DNA from: Paracoccaceae bacterium
GTDB taxonomy: Bacteria > Pseudomonadota > Alphaproteobacteria > Rhodobacterales > Rhodobacteraceae
Reading direction: 5' to 3'
Assembly (NCBI GenBank): GCA_003250135.1
Contig: QKHF01000165.1
Span: forward strand, 1 to 12,904
Length of the DNA: 12,904 nt
Under the pieces are notes generated by a model that did not search any database, was not told where the DNA came from, and saw nothing but the letters and a program-made list of their open reading frames with translations. The position numbers were made by a program, and so were the translations under genes. The number at the start of each line of letters is the position of its first letter. The stretch's first letter is position 1. Below, piece by piece: positions 5,409 to 12,580 of the stretch.

Positions 5409-6725
5409 ATGCGCGTCGCCATGATCGGAACCGGATATGTCGGCCTTGTGTCGGGCGTCTGCTTCTCGGATTTCGGTCACGAGGTCGTCTGCGTCGACAA
5501 GGATGCGGGCAAGGTCGCCAAGCTGAAGGCGGGCGAGGTGCCGATCTTCGAGCCCGGCCTCGACTTCATGATGAACTCCAACGTCGCCGCAGGGCGCCTG
5601 TCCTTCACCACTGACCTGAAGTCCGCGGTGGCCAGCGCCGACGCCGTCTTCATCGCGGTCGGCACGCCCACGCGGCGCGGCGACGGCCATGCGGACCTCA
5701 CCTATGTCTACGCCGCGGCCGAGGAGATCGCCGACGCGATCGACGGGTTCACCGTCGTGGTCACCAAATCCACCGTGCCCGTCGGCACCAACCGCGAGGT
5801 GGAGCGGGTGATCAAGGCTCGGCGCGCGGACGCGCCGTTCAACGTGGCCTCGAATCCTGAGTTCCTGCGCGAAGGCGCCGCGATCGAGGATTTCATGCGG
5901 CCCGACCGCGTGGTCGTCGGCTGCGAGGACGACAAGGCGCGCGAGGTGATGCGTGAACTCTATCGCCCGCTGTCGCTGCGCGAGACGCCGATCGTCTTCA
6001 CCGGGCTTGAGACGGCGGAGATGATCAAATACGCCGCCAACGCCTTCCTTGCGACCAAGATCACCTTCATCAACGAGATCGCGGATCTGTGTGAGAAGGT
6101 CGGCGCCGACGTGCAGGACGTCGCGCGCGGCATCGGTCTGGACGGCCGCATCGGCGGCAAGTTCCTGCATCCGGGGCCGGGCTATGGCGGCTCGTGCTTC
6201 CCGAAGGACACGCTGGCGCTGGTCAAGACGGCGGAGCAATACGGCTCGCCGGTCCGGATCGTGGAGACGGTCGTCGCGGTGAACGACGCCCGCAAGCTGG
6301 CCATGGCCGACAAGATCGAGGCCGCCGCCGGTGGATCGGTGGCGGGCAAGCGCGTCGCCATTCTGGGCGTCACTTTCAAGCCCAACACCGATGACATGCG
6401 CGAATCCCCAAGCCTCTACATCCTGCCGGCACTGCTGGAGAAGGGCGCCGACATCGTGGTCTCGGACCCGGAAGGCAAGCGCGAAGGCGAGGCGCTGCTG
6501 AAGGGCGTAAGCTGGGAGGGCGGCGCCTATGACGCGGCGAAGGGCGCTGACGTGCTGGTGCTGCTGACCGAGTGGAACCATTTCCGCGCCCTCGACCTGC
6601 GCCATGTGCGCGACCTGATGAAGGGCGACGTGATGGTCGACCTGCGCAATGTCTATACGCCGAAAGAGGCGGCGCGCGCCGGGTTCAAATATTTCAGCGT
6701 GGGACGTCCGGCGGAGGGCGTCTGA
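5409..6725 (+). CDS. ugd: UDP-glucose 6-dehydrogenase
   Basis: Oxidises UDP-glucose to UDP-glucuronate with two NAD+, supplying surface polysaccharide precursors. The 438-residue protein has the N-terminal Rossmann motif GTGYVGL (7-13), the substrate-binding EFLREG (151-156), Lys207 and Asn211 in MIKYAANAF (205-213), and the catalytic Cys263 in GYGGSCFPKD (258-267). A C-terminal UDP-binding domain includes TFKPNTDDMRESPS. Length is standard for the family. AAGGA (5396-5400) lies 8 bases before the ATG. The 91-bp gap after mipZ shows no clear promoter, so cotranscription with rpmE-mipZ is possible. No capsule or exopolysaccharide genes are in view to say which polymer is made. Confidence 0.96.
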   Translation: MRVAMIGTGYVGLVSGVCFSDFGHEVVCVDKDAGKVAKLKAGEVPIFEPGLDFMMNSNVAAGRLSFTTDLKSAVASADAVFIAVGTPTRRGDGHADLTYVYAAAEEIADAIDGFTVVVTKSTVPVGTNREVERVIKARRADAPFNVASNPEFLREGAAIEDFMRPDRVVVGCEDDKAREVMRELYRPLSLRETPIVFTGLETAEMIKYAANAFLATKITFINEIADLCEKVGADVQDVARGIGLDGRIGGKFLHPGPGYGGSCFPKDTLALVKTAEQYGSPVRIVETVVAVNDARKLAMADKIEAAAGGSVAGKRVAILGVTFKPNTDDMRESPSLYILPALLEKGADIVVSDPEGKREGEALLKGVSWEGGAYDAAKGADVLVLLTEWNHFRALDLRHVRDLMKGDVMVDLRNVYTPKEAARAGFKYFSVGRPAEGV

Positions 6726-6727
6726 AC

Positions 6728-6749
6728 CCCGGCCTCACCAGGCGCCGGG
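6728..6749. terminator. Hairpin shared by the convergent ends of ugd and the DD-carboxypeptidase gene
   Basis: CCCG-GCCT (6728-6735) pairs with AGGC (6740-6743) and, after a 2-base GC bulge, CGGG (6746-6749), around a CACC loop. The minus-strand stop codon at 6735-6737 lies inside it, and the ugd stop is 2 bases to its left. No T-run follows in either direction, so termination would be factor-dependent or weak. Confidence 0.35.
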
Positions 6750-8138
6750 AGGCACCACGGCGCAGTCGATATCGTGGCGGGCGAGTTCCGCGCAGGCCGA
6801 GCGGGCGATGCGTTCATCCGAAAAGCCGACGAAGCGGGCGCGGTACAGCGGCCGCGCGCCGGATCGGGCGACGGTGATCAGTTCATCGGCCTCCTGCACC
6901 AGCCGCGCGTCCGCCGGTTGCGCCGCCGCCAGGCGGGCCGCAGCCTGGCTTTCATACTGATATGCGCCGACCTGGATCGCCCAGTCGGCGGAAGCGTCTC
7001 CGCCATCGCCCTGGTCGGGCGGAGCGCCGGCCACCACAAATTCCGGCGCGGACAGGCTGGACGGGATCAAAGCCGCCGCGTCGGATCCCGGTCGCGGCGC
7101 CGGGACCGGGCTGAAGCGCGGCGCGCGGATCGGCGGGCCCAACGCAGCCTGGGCGCTGGGCGCGATCACTTCGCCAATGCTGCGGGCGCCCATGGCGATC
7201 AGGCTTTCCGCGTCAGAGTAGATCTTCGCGGGCCGCGACAGGGGCGCGGGCGACTTCATCACCATCAGCATTTCGGTTCTTGGCTGTGGCTTCGCCTTCG
7301 CGCGATCGAACCCGAGGTCCAGCAGCCGCATCATCTCCTTGTCGCGGGTGCGCCCGGTGCGTCCGCCGAAGACCGAGGCGATGATGCGGACGTCCCCGCG
7401 TTCCGCGGAACCGACCAAATTGAAGCCAGCGGCGCGGGTGTAGCCGGTCTTGATGCCGTCCGCGCCGCGATAGCCCTTCACGAACCGCCGGTTGGTCGCG
7501 AGATATGTGCGGCCGTTCACCTGCACCGAGTTGCGGCTGAACAGGTTGTAGTAGTCGGGAAAGTCGTAGAACAGCCGCCGTCCCAGGTTCGCCATGTCCC
7601 GCGCGGTCGAAAGATGCCCCTTGGCGGTCAGGCCCGAGGCGTTCTTGAAGGTCGTGCTCGACATGCCCAGCGCCCAGGCTTTCGCCGTCATCGCCTGCGC
7701 GAATTTCCATTCAGAGCCCGACACCGCCTCGGCCAGCGCGGTCGCGGCGTCATTCGCCGACTTCACCGCCGCGGCGCGGATCAACTCTCGCAGCGGCACG
7801 CGCTGCCCGACCCGGAAACCGATTTTCGAGGGCGGTTGCGCTGCAGCGCGTTTCGAGATCGTCACGTTCTGGTCGAGGCGCAATTTGCCGCTCTCGACCG
7901 CTTCGAAGACGAGGTAGAGCGTCATCATCTTGGTCAGAGAGGCGGGATGCAGGCGCGCATCGGCGTTTCGCGAGTGCAACACCTCGCCGTTTCTCGCGTC
8001 CATCACGAACGCAGCATACTGGCGCGCCTGAGCGGGCGTCGCGCCCGCAAACAGCACGACAAATGCCGCAAGGCACGCGAAAACCACGGCTGGAAGCCGG
8101 GAAAAACCGATTGAATCTGCTCTGACGCCGATACTCAT
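6735..8138 (-). CDS. Serine-type D-alanyl-D-alanine carboxypeptidase (PBP5/6 family) with C-terminal SPOR domain
   Basis: A 467-residue secreted penicillin-binding protein that trims the terminal D-Ala from peptidoglycan stem peptides. A basic start and a hydrophobic segment (about 15-32) end in a likely signal-peptidase site, AQA/RQ (after 38). The three catalytic motifs are S67-LTK (SxxK), S127-AN (SxN) and K230-TG. The middle (about 315-390) is a Pro/Ala-rich linker. The end (about 388-465) looks like a SPOR domain (ADWAIQVGAYQYESQAAARLA, then a second conserved block around YRARFVGF), which binds denuded glycan at division septa. The usual C-terminal amphipathic membrane anchor of PBP5 is not obvious; the SPOR domain may do the targeting instead. 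No strong ribosome binding site is visible. The gene is convergent with ugd and divergent from the phasin gene. Confidence 0.94.
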   Translation of the reverse strand: MSIGVRADSIGFSRLPAVVFACLAAFVVLFAGATPAQARQYAAFVMDARNGEVLHSRNADARLHPASLTKMMTLYLVFEAVESGKLRLDQNVTISKRAAAQPPSKIGFRVGQRVPLRELIRAAAVKSANDAATALAEAVSGSEWKFAQAMTAKAWALGMSSTTFKNASGLTAKGHLSTARDMANLGRRLFYDFPDYYNLFSRNSVQVNGRTYLATNRRFVKGYRGADGIKTGYTRAAGFNLVGSAERGDVRIIASVFGGRTGRTRDKEMMRLLDLGFDRAKAKPQPRTEMLMVMKSPAPLSRPAKIYSDAESLIAMGARSIGEVIAPSAQAALGPPIRAPRFSPVPAPRPGSDAAALIPSSLSAPEFVVAGAPPDQGDGGDASADWAIQVGAYQYESQAAARLAAAQPADARLVQEADELITVARSGARPLYRARFVGFSDERIARSACAELARHDIDCAVVPPGAW

Positions 8139-8190
8139 CTGCCGAGAACTGCCTGATTACGCCAACACTTATTTGCTTTTATTGAAGCAG

Positions 8191-8219
8191 AGTTTAGCAC
8201 GCCGCCGCCTTGAGGGGAA
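8191..8219 (-). promoter_or_regulatory. Candidate promoter of the DD-carboxypeptidase gene
   Basis: On the minus strand, TTCCCC (8219-8214) and TAAACT (8196-8191) are 17 bp apart, and the -10 box is preceded by TGC, an extended -10 feature. A start near 8184 leaves a leader of about 45 nt. The match to consensus is moderate. Confidence 0.38.
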
Positions 8220-8296
8220 CCTTTCGTCGCCCAATTTTCGCCTTCGCCGGGTGATGTGTCGTGAACCGCGGCTGACGGAATGAAGAATTTTTTATT

Positions 8297-8330
8297 GCAG
8301 CGCAGCAAAATGCCTTGACGCAGTGCAGCA
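8297..8330 (+). promoter_or_regulatory. Duplicated TGC-rich operator candidate (PhaR-like) at the phasin promoter
   Basis: GCAGCGCAGCA at 8297-8307 is repeated with one change as GCAGTGCAGCA at 8320-8330. The second copy starts at the last base of the -35 box; the first is just upstream of it. PhaR, the repressor released by PHA granules, is known in Rhodobacter and Paracoccus to bind TGC/CTGC-GCAG-rich sites in front of phasin genes. That these repeats are PhaR sites is inference; phaR is not in the window. Confidence 0.45.
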
Positions 8331-8343
8331 TCGGCCCAATATG
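8315..8343 (+). promoter_or_regulatory. Promoter of the phasin gene
   Basis: TTGACG (8315-8320) and AATATG (8338-8343) are 17 bp apart, with an A+T-rich tract just upstream (8285-8296). The predicted start near 8350 gives a leader of about 77 nt. Together with the strong ribosome binding site and terminator, this fits a highly expressed monocistronic gene. Confidence 0.58.
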
Positions 8344-8426
8344 GGGGTCAGAACAACGGGGCCACATACCCCAGTTTGAAATTCAACATCCGCCGCAATG
8401 GCGCACACCTGCTAGGAGAGACGAAA

Positions 8427-8951
8427 ATGACCGCTGCTGAGGAAGCTGTGAAGAAGGTTGAGGAATTCGCGGTTGAGGGCCAGAAGAAGGTCGAGGAAGC
8501 TGTGAAGAAGGCCGAGGAGTTCGCGGCTGAGAGCCAGAAGAAGGTCGAGGAGTTCGCGGCCGAGGCTCAGAAGAAAGTGACCGCGCAGTACGACAAGGCC
8601 ACCAAGACCTTTGAGGACGCCGTCGCCTTCAATCAGGAGACCGTCGACGCGCTGGTCAAGTCGAGCGAGCTGGCCGCCAAGGCCGTCGAGGAGTACAACG
8701 CCGAGGTCGTCGCGTTCGCGAAGAAGTCGGTCGAGGACGGCGTCGCCGCCGCCAAGGAACTGGCCGCGATCAAGGACGTCAAAGTTCTGCTCGAGAAGCA
8801 GGCCGAGCTGGCCAAGTCCACCTACGAGACCAACGTGGCCGAGGCGAAGAAGCTGAACGAGATGGCTCAGACCGCCGCCAAGGAAGTCTTCGAGCCCCTT
8901 CAGGCCCGCGCTGTGGCCGCGCAGGAGCTGCTGAAGTCCTACGCCGCGTAA
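8427..8951 (+). CDS. phaP: Phasin, PHA granule-associated protein
   Basis: A 174-residue protein that is almost entirely predicted helix, rich in Ala, Glu and Lys, with no Cys, Trp, Gly-rich or membrane segments. The central and C-terminal parts (FEDAVAFNQETVDALVKS at 63-80, EYNAEVVAFAKKSVEDGV, then KELAAIKDVKVLLEKQAELAKS) match the phasin family, which coats polyhydroxyalkanoate granules and controls their size. Residues 5-51 consist of near-identical charged repeats, described separately. ATG 8427 is chosen because AGGAGAG (8414-8420) lies 6 bases upstream; an in-frame upstream start at 8376 has no such site. The gene has its own promoter and a strong terminator before clpS. A histone-like or stress coiled-coil protein is a less likely alternative. 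Confidence 0.9.
   Translation: MTAAEEAVKKVEEFAVEGQKKVEEAVKKAEEFAAESQKKVEEFAAEAQKKVTAQYDKATKTFEDAVAFNQETVDALVKSSELAAKAVEEYNAEVVAFAKKSVEDGVAAAKELAAIKDVKVLLEKQAELAKSTYETNVAEAKKLNEMAQTAAKEVFEPLQARAVAAQELLKSYAA
8439..8579 (+). repeat. In-frame tandem repeats (54 nt / 18 residues, internally 33 nt / 11 residues) in the phasin N-terminus
   Basis: Two full 54-nt units (8439-8492 and 8493-8546) and a partial third (8547-8579) encode EEAVKKVEEFAVEGQKKV, EEAVKKAEEFAAESQKKV and EEFAAEAQKKV. The first 19 bases of the two full units are identical. Read another way, KKxEEFAxExQ units of 11 residues occur at 9-19, 27-37 and 38-48, with one 7-residue unit at 20-26. The near identity at DNA level suggests recent duplication. 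Confidence 0.85.
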
Positions 8952-8985
8952 TGTCGGTCTCCCTGCAAAGGGATCTGATGACGAA

Positions 8986-9013
8986 GGGGGGCCTCGCGCC
9001 CCCCTTTTTCTTT
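8986..9013 (+). terminator. Intrinsic terminator of the phasin gene
   Basis: GGGGGGC (8986-8992) and GCCCCCC (8998-9004) form a perfect 7-bp GC stem with a CTCGC loop, followed directly by TTTTTCTTT. It is 34 bp past the phasin stop and is the clearest terminator in the window. Confidence 0.92.
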
Positions 9014-9034
9014 GCCCCGCGCACGATATATAAT
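9006..9034 (+). promoter_or_regulatory. Candidate clpS promoter with consensus -10 box
   Basis: TATAAT at 9029-9034 is a perfect -10 box. Seventeen bases upstream the -35 position is TTTTCT (9006-9011), a poor match that overlaps the T-run of the phasin terminator. Transcription would begin near 9041, after the first possible ATG of clpS (9033), which favours a later start codon. Confidence 0.45.
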
Positions 9035-9071
9035 GGCGGCTGTTGCAGTGAGAGAGCTGGATCGCCCATTC

Positions 9072-9449
9072 ATGACGCGGCTGGAAATGGAGTTCGAGGA
9101 CCGGTTCCCCGTCCATCTGTCGGACGAGCGCGAAGATGCGCCGGGCCGCGGGGACGGCGACGTGGCCATTGTCCCCGAGGCCAAGACCAAGACCAAGCGG
9201 CCCTCCATGTACAAGGTGCTGCTTCTCAACGACGACTACACGCCGATGGAATTCGTCGTGCACGTGCTGGAGCGCTTTTTCGGCATGAATCAGGCCATGG
9301 CGGTGGAGCTGATGCTGACCGTGCATCGCAAGGGTCTGGCGGTGGTCGGCGTCTTTTCCTTCGAGGTGGCGGAGACGAAGGTCACCCAGGTGATGGAGTA
9401 CGCTCAACGCAACGAGCACCCGCTCCAGTGCACCATGGAGAAAGAGTGA
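9072..9449 (+). CDS. clpS: ClpS, N-degron adaptor of the ClpAP protease
   Basis: ClpS delivers proteins with N-terminal Leu, Phe, Trp or Tyr to ClpA. The core (from about residue 44 of the 125-residue form) shows the N-degron pocket LLNDDYTPMEFV (51-62, with Asn53, Asp54, Asp55, Thr57 and Met59) and His85 in TVHRKG. The ClpA-contacting end GVFSFEVAETKV...HPLQCTMEKE matches E. coli ClpS closely. The acidic N-terminal extension before the core is longer than in E. coli and is the part that enters the ClpA pore. The start is uncertain: ATG 9033 (138 residues) has no ribosome binding site and overlaps a consensus -10 box; ATG 9072 has a GAGAGAG run about 15 bases upstream. It precedes clpA by 221 bp, the usual pairing. 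Confidence 0.93.
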   Translation: MTRLEMEFEDRFPVHLSDEREDAPGRGDGDVAIVPEAKTKTKRPSMYKVLLLNDDYTPMEFVVHVLERFFGMNQAMAVELMLTVHRKGLAVVGVFSFEVAETKVTQVMEYAQRNEHPLQCTMEKE

Positions 9450-9550
9450 TCGCCGTTCGGACCGGCGAATCAGTCGAGAATCCAATCCTTTGCCATGGCG
9501 CAACGCCCGGCGCTGATGACGAGCGCGCATTCACGCGGATGTGCATTGGC

Positions 9551-9580
9551 TTGTCGCAATGCGGTGCGAAATCATATCTA
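9551..9580 (+). promoter_or_regulatory. Candidate promoter of clpA
   Basis: TTGTCG (9551-9556) and TATCTA (9575-9580) are 18 bp apart in the 221-bp clpS-clpA gap, giving a leader of about 85 nt that includes a CGCCGC/GCGGCG hairpin (9624-9641). A second small hairpin (TCGCCG 9450-9455 with CGGCGA 9463-9468) sits right after the clpS stop. Separate transcription of clpA is therefore plausible. Confidence 0.38.
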
Positions 9581-9670
9581 CTGACAGAGAGCGCGATCCG
9601 TGCTGTCATAGTCGTCAACGGCGCGCCGCGCCGAAGCGGCGTCGCCCGGTCCATACCGTAGGAGTCGTTC

Positions 9671-12001
9671 ATGCCGTCGTTTTCACAAAGTCTGGAGGAA
9701 GCCATCCACCGGGCGCTCGGCCACGCCAACGCGCGCCGGCATGAGCTTGCGACGCTGGAGCACCTCTTGCTCGCGCTGGTCGATGAGCCGGACGCCTCGC
9801 GGGTGATGAAAGCCTGCGGCGTCGACCTCGACGAATTGCGCGGAACGCTGACCACCTATCTGGATGAAGAACTCGCCGCCCTCGTCTCGGACGTCGAGGG
9901 TTCCGAGGCCGCGCCGACCACCGGGTTCCAGCGCGTCATCCAGCGCGCGGCGATCCATGTGCAGAGCTCGGGCCGGACGGAAGTGACCGGCGCCAACGTG
10001 CTGGTGGCGATCTTCGCCGAACGCGAAAGCCACGCCGCCTTCTTCCTGCAGGACCAGGACATGACCCGTTACGACGCGGTCAACTATATCAGCCACGGGG
10101 TGGCCAAGAATCCCGCCTATGGCGAGACGCGCCCGGTGCGCGGCGCCGAGGAGGAGGAGCAGAAGAACGAGGCCGAGAGCCCCGAGGAACCCAAGCAGGA
10201 CGAGACCGCGCTGGCCAAGTACTGCGTGGACCTCAACGCGAAGGCTCTGCGCGGCGATGTCGATCCGCTGATCGGGCGCGCCGATGAGCTGGAGCGCTGC
10301 GTGCAGGTGCTGTGCCGCCGCCGCAAGAACAACCCGCTTCTGGTGGGCGATCCCGGCGTCGGCAAGACCGCCATCGCCGAAGGGCTGGCCAAGCGGATCG
10401 TCGAGGGCGAGACGCCCGACGTGCTTCTGGGCGCCACGATCTTCTCGCTCGACATGGGCGCGCTTCTGGCGGGCACCCGCTATCGCGGCGATTTCGAAGA
10501 GCGGCTGAAGGCGGTGATCAAGGAGCTGGAGGAGCATCCCGACGCGATCCTGTTCATCGACGAGATCCACACCGTGATCGGCGCCGGCGCGACCTCGGGC
10601 GGGGCCATGGACGCCTCGAACCTGCTGAAGCCCGCGCTTCAGTCGGGCACGCTGCGCTGCATGGGCTCGACCACCTACAAGGAATACCGCCAGCATTTCG
10701 AGAAGGACCGCGCGCTTTCCCGCCGGTTCCAGAAGATCGACATTAACGAGCCGTCGATCCCGGATGCGATCAAGATCCTGAAGGGGCTGAAGCCCTATTT
10801 CGAGGAGCATCACGACGTCCGCTACACCGCCGAGGCGATCAAGTCCTCGGTGGACCTGGCCTCGCGCTATATCAACGACCGCAAGCTGCCTGACAGCGCC
10901 ATCGACGTGATCGACGAGGCCGGGGCGGCGCAGCATCTGTTGCCTGAATCTCGGCGCCGCAAGACCATCGGTCCTAAGGAGATCGAGGCCGTGGTCGCCA
11001 AGATCGCCCGCATCCCGCCGAAGAACGTCTCCAAGGACGACGCCGAGGTGCTGCGCGATCTTGAGAAGAACCTGAAGCGCGTGGTGTTCGGCCAGGACGC
11101 CGCGATCGAGGCGCTGGCCTCGGCCATCAAGCTTTCCCGCGCCGGGCTGCGCGAGCCTGAGAAGCCGATCGGCTCCTACCTCTTCGCGGGGCCGACCGGC
11201 GTCGGCAAGACCGAGGTCGCCAAGCAGCTCGCCGACACGATGGGCGTGGAGCTGCTGCGCTTCGACATGTCCGAATACATGGAGAAGCATTCGGTCAGCC
11301 GCCTGATCGGCGCGCCGCCGGGCTATGTGGGCTTCGACCAGGGCGGGCTTCTGACCGACGGGGTCGACCAGCATCCGCATGTGGTCCTGCTGCTCGACGA
11401 GATCGAGAAGGCGCATCCGGACGTCTTCAACATCCTTCTGCAGGTGATGGATCACGGCAAGCTGACCGACCACAACGGCAAGACGGTCGATTTCCGCAAC
11501 GTGATCCTGATCATGACCTCGAACGCGGGCGCGCAGGAACTGGCCAAGGCCGCCATCGGCTTCGGCCGCGACCGGCGCGAGGGCGAGGACTCGGCGGCCA
11601 TCGAGCGCACCTTCAGCCCCGAGTTCCGAAATCGTCTGGACGCGATCATCTCCTTCGCCGCGCTGCCGCGCGAGGTGATCCTGCAGGTGGTCGAGAAGTT
11701 CGTGCTGCAGCTCGAGGCGCAGCTGCTGGATCGCGGCGTCTCGATCGAGCTGAGCGAGGCCGCCGCCGCCTGGCTGGCCGACAAGGGCTATGACGACCGG
11801 ATGGGCGCTCGGCCGCTGGCCCGCGTCATTCAGGAGAACATCAAGAAGCCGCTGGCCGAGGAGCTTCTGTTCGGCGAGCTGATCAAGGGCGGCGTGGTCC
11901 GCGTCGGCGTCAAGGACGGCAAGATCGACCTTGAATGCCTGCCGCCGGATCATCCCCGCCTGACCGGGGGCAAGAAGACCCCGCTGCTGACGGCCGGGTA
12001 G
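9671..12001 (+). CDS. clpA: ATP-dependent Clp protease ATP-binding subunit ClpA
   Basis: A 776-residue AAA+ unfoldase that feeds substrates to ClpP. It has a Clp N-domain (about 1-145) that docks ClpS and a very acidic linker (158-178). The first AAA module has Walker A GDPGVGKT (226-233) and Walker B LFIDEIH (294-300). The second AAA module has Walker A GPTGVGKT (507-514), pore loop GYVG (551-554), Walker B LLLDEIEK (573-580) and SNAG (617-620). The ClpP-docking tripeptide IGF (629-631) is followed by the arginine-finger region FSPEFRNRLD. There is no ClpB-type middle coiled coil, so this is ClpA and not a disaggregase. AGGAG (9660-9664) lies 6 bases before the ATG. clpP is not in the window. 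Length is typical (E. coli 758). Confidence 0.98.
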   Translation: MPSFSQSLEEAIHRALGHANARRHELATLEHLLLALVDEPDASRVMKACGVDLDELRGTLTTYLDEELAALVSDVEGSEAAPTTGFQRVIQRAAIHVQSSGRTEVTGANVLVAIFAERESHAAFFLQDQDMTRYDAVNYISHGVAKNPAYGETRPVRGAEEEEQKNEAESPEEPKQDETALAKYCVDLNAKALRGDVDPLIGRADELERCVQVLCRRRKNNPLLVGDPGVGKTAIAEGLAKRIVEGETPDVLLGATIFSLDMGALLAGTRYRGDFEERLKAVIKELEEHPDAILFIDEIHTVIGAGATSGGAMDASNLLKPALQSGTLRCMGSTTYKEYRQHFEKDRALSRRFQKIDINEPSIPDAIKILKGLKPYFEEHHDVRYTAEAIKSSVDLASRYINDRKLPDSAIDVIDEAGAAQHLLPESRRRKTIGPKEIEAVVAKIARIPPKNVSKDDAEVLRDLEKNLKRVVFGQDAAIEALASAIKLSRAGLREPEKPIGSYLFAGPTGVGKTEVAKQLADTMGVELLRFDMSEYMEKHSVSRLIGAPPGYVGFDQGGLLTDGVDQHPHVVLLLDEIEKAHPDVFNILLQVMDHGKLTDHNGKTVDFRNVILIMTSNAGAQELAKAAIGFGRDRREGEDSAAIERTFSPEFRNRLDAIISFAALPREVILQVVEKFVLQLEAQLLDRGVSIELSEAAAAWLADKGYDDRMGARPLARVIQENIKKPLAEELLFGELIKGGVVRVGVKDGKIDLECLPPDHPRLTGGKKTPLLTAG

Positions 12002-12022
12002 ATTTGGCGGGGTAAAGACTAA

Positions 12023-12050
12023 GGGGCGCTGCGGCGCCCCTCATCTATTT
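12023..12050 (+). terminator. Probable terminator of clpA
   Basis: GGGGCGC (12023-12029) and GCGCCCC (12034-12040) form a perfect 7-bp stem with a TGCG loop, 21 bp past the clpA stop, followed by TCATCTATTT. The T-run is interrupted, but position and stem strength fit an intrinsic terminator. Confidence 0.65.
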
Positions 12051-12163
12051 GGAGTAGCGGTGATCACCGATGGATCACCATGCGTGCAATCCAGTCACTC
12101 GACCAAATCTCTCAGATAGCAGGCCATGATCTGTGCAATCCCGAGGCTGGGTTCTGACGAACA

Positions 12164-12580
12164 TCAATCTGCGCGGTCCAAACGGAGGTGGAGTTCATTC
12201 TCTCCGCTCTCCACTCTAAACTTGACCTCTCCCCAGTCAGGCGGTCCGAACGTCGCGCGGGCGTTATTAGAAAATCCAAAGCCTTCGGTTGGGATTCCAA
12301 GGAGGTTCAAATCGAGTTCGTAATTGTTGTCCTCGTCATAGATAAGCGAAAGTCCGTAGGCGCCGGGCTCAAGGCCTTCAATGACGAATTCAGCCCTGCC
12401 GTCAACGCCAACCGGCACAACTGCTTCATGCATCGGCGCTTTCATCCAATCGTTCTCGGACGAGAACAAAGAGACGAGAAGCTGTCCCTTTTCAGGAATG
12501 CCACCAGTCACATCGACGCTCAGACTGGCGCCCAGCGCAGGGCCTGCGATGAGGTTCGCCAGCAATACTCGTAAGATCAC
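12164..12580 (-). CDS. Secreted DUF2141-domain protein of unknown function
   Basis: A 138-residue protein with a short N-terminal hydrophobic segment and likely signal peptide cleaved after ALGA (about residue 18). The mature part shows the DUF2141 hallmark: a beta-rich domain with EPGAYGLSLIYDEDNN (71-86), LGIPTEGFGFSNNA (94-107) and FGPPDWGEVKF (111-121). The Asp/Asn-rich YDEDNN turn looks able to bind a cation, but that is inference; the family has no firm function. The start is a GTG whose GTGA overlaps the TGA stop of the upstream gene by 4 bases, indicating translational coupling. Composition is more A+T-rich than the genes to the left. No TonB box, lipobox or anchor is seen, so the protein is probably periplasmic. 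Confidence 0.85.
   Translation of the reverse strand: MILRVLLANLIAGPALGASLSVDVTGGIPEKGQLLVSLFSSENDWMKAPMHEAVVPVGVDGRAEFVIEGLEPGAYGLSLIYDEDNNYELDLNLLGIPTEGFGFSNNARATFGPPDWGEVKFRVESGENELHLRLDRAD

Noticed and set aside
5202..6605. A 467-codon open frame on the minus strand opposite ugd
   Set aside because: It is the antisense shadow of ugd and the mipZ end; the His/Arg/Asp-rich protein has no family features, while ugd on the other strand is unmistakable.
6774..8114. A 446-codon plus-strand open frame opposite the DD-carboxypeptidase
   Set aside because: Arg/Gly-rich antisense shadow with no motif; the opposite strand has all three penicillin-binding motifs.
9683..11953. A 756-codon open frame on the minus strand opposite clpA
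   Set aside because: Long antisense frames are common opposite GC-rich genes with strong third-position bias; the protein is low-complexity and clpA is clearly the real gene.
12079..12156. A 25-codon plus-strand open frame after clpA
   Set aside because: No ribosome binding site at useful distance and no similarity to any peptide I know.
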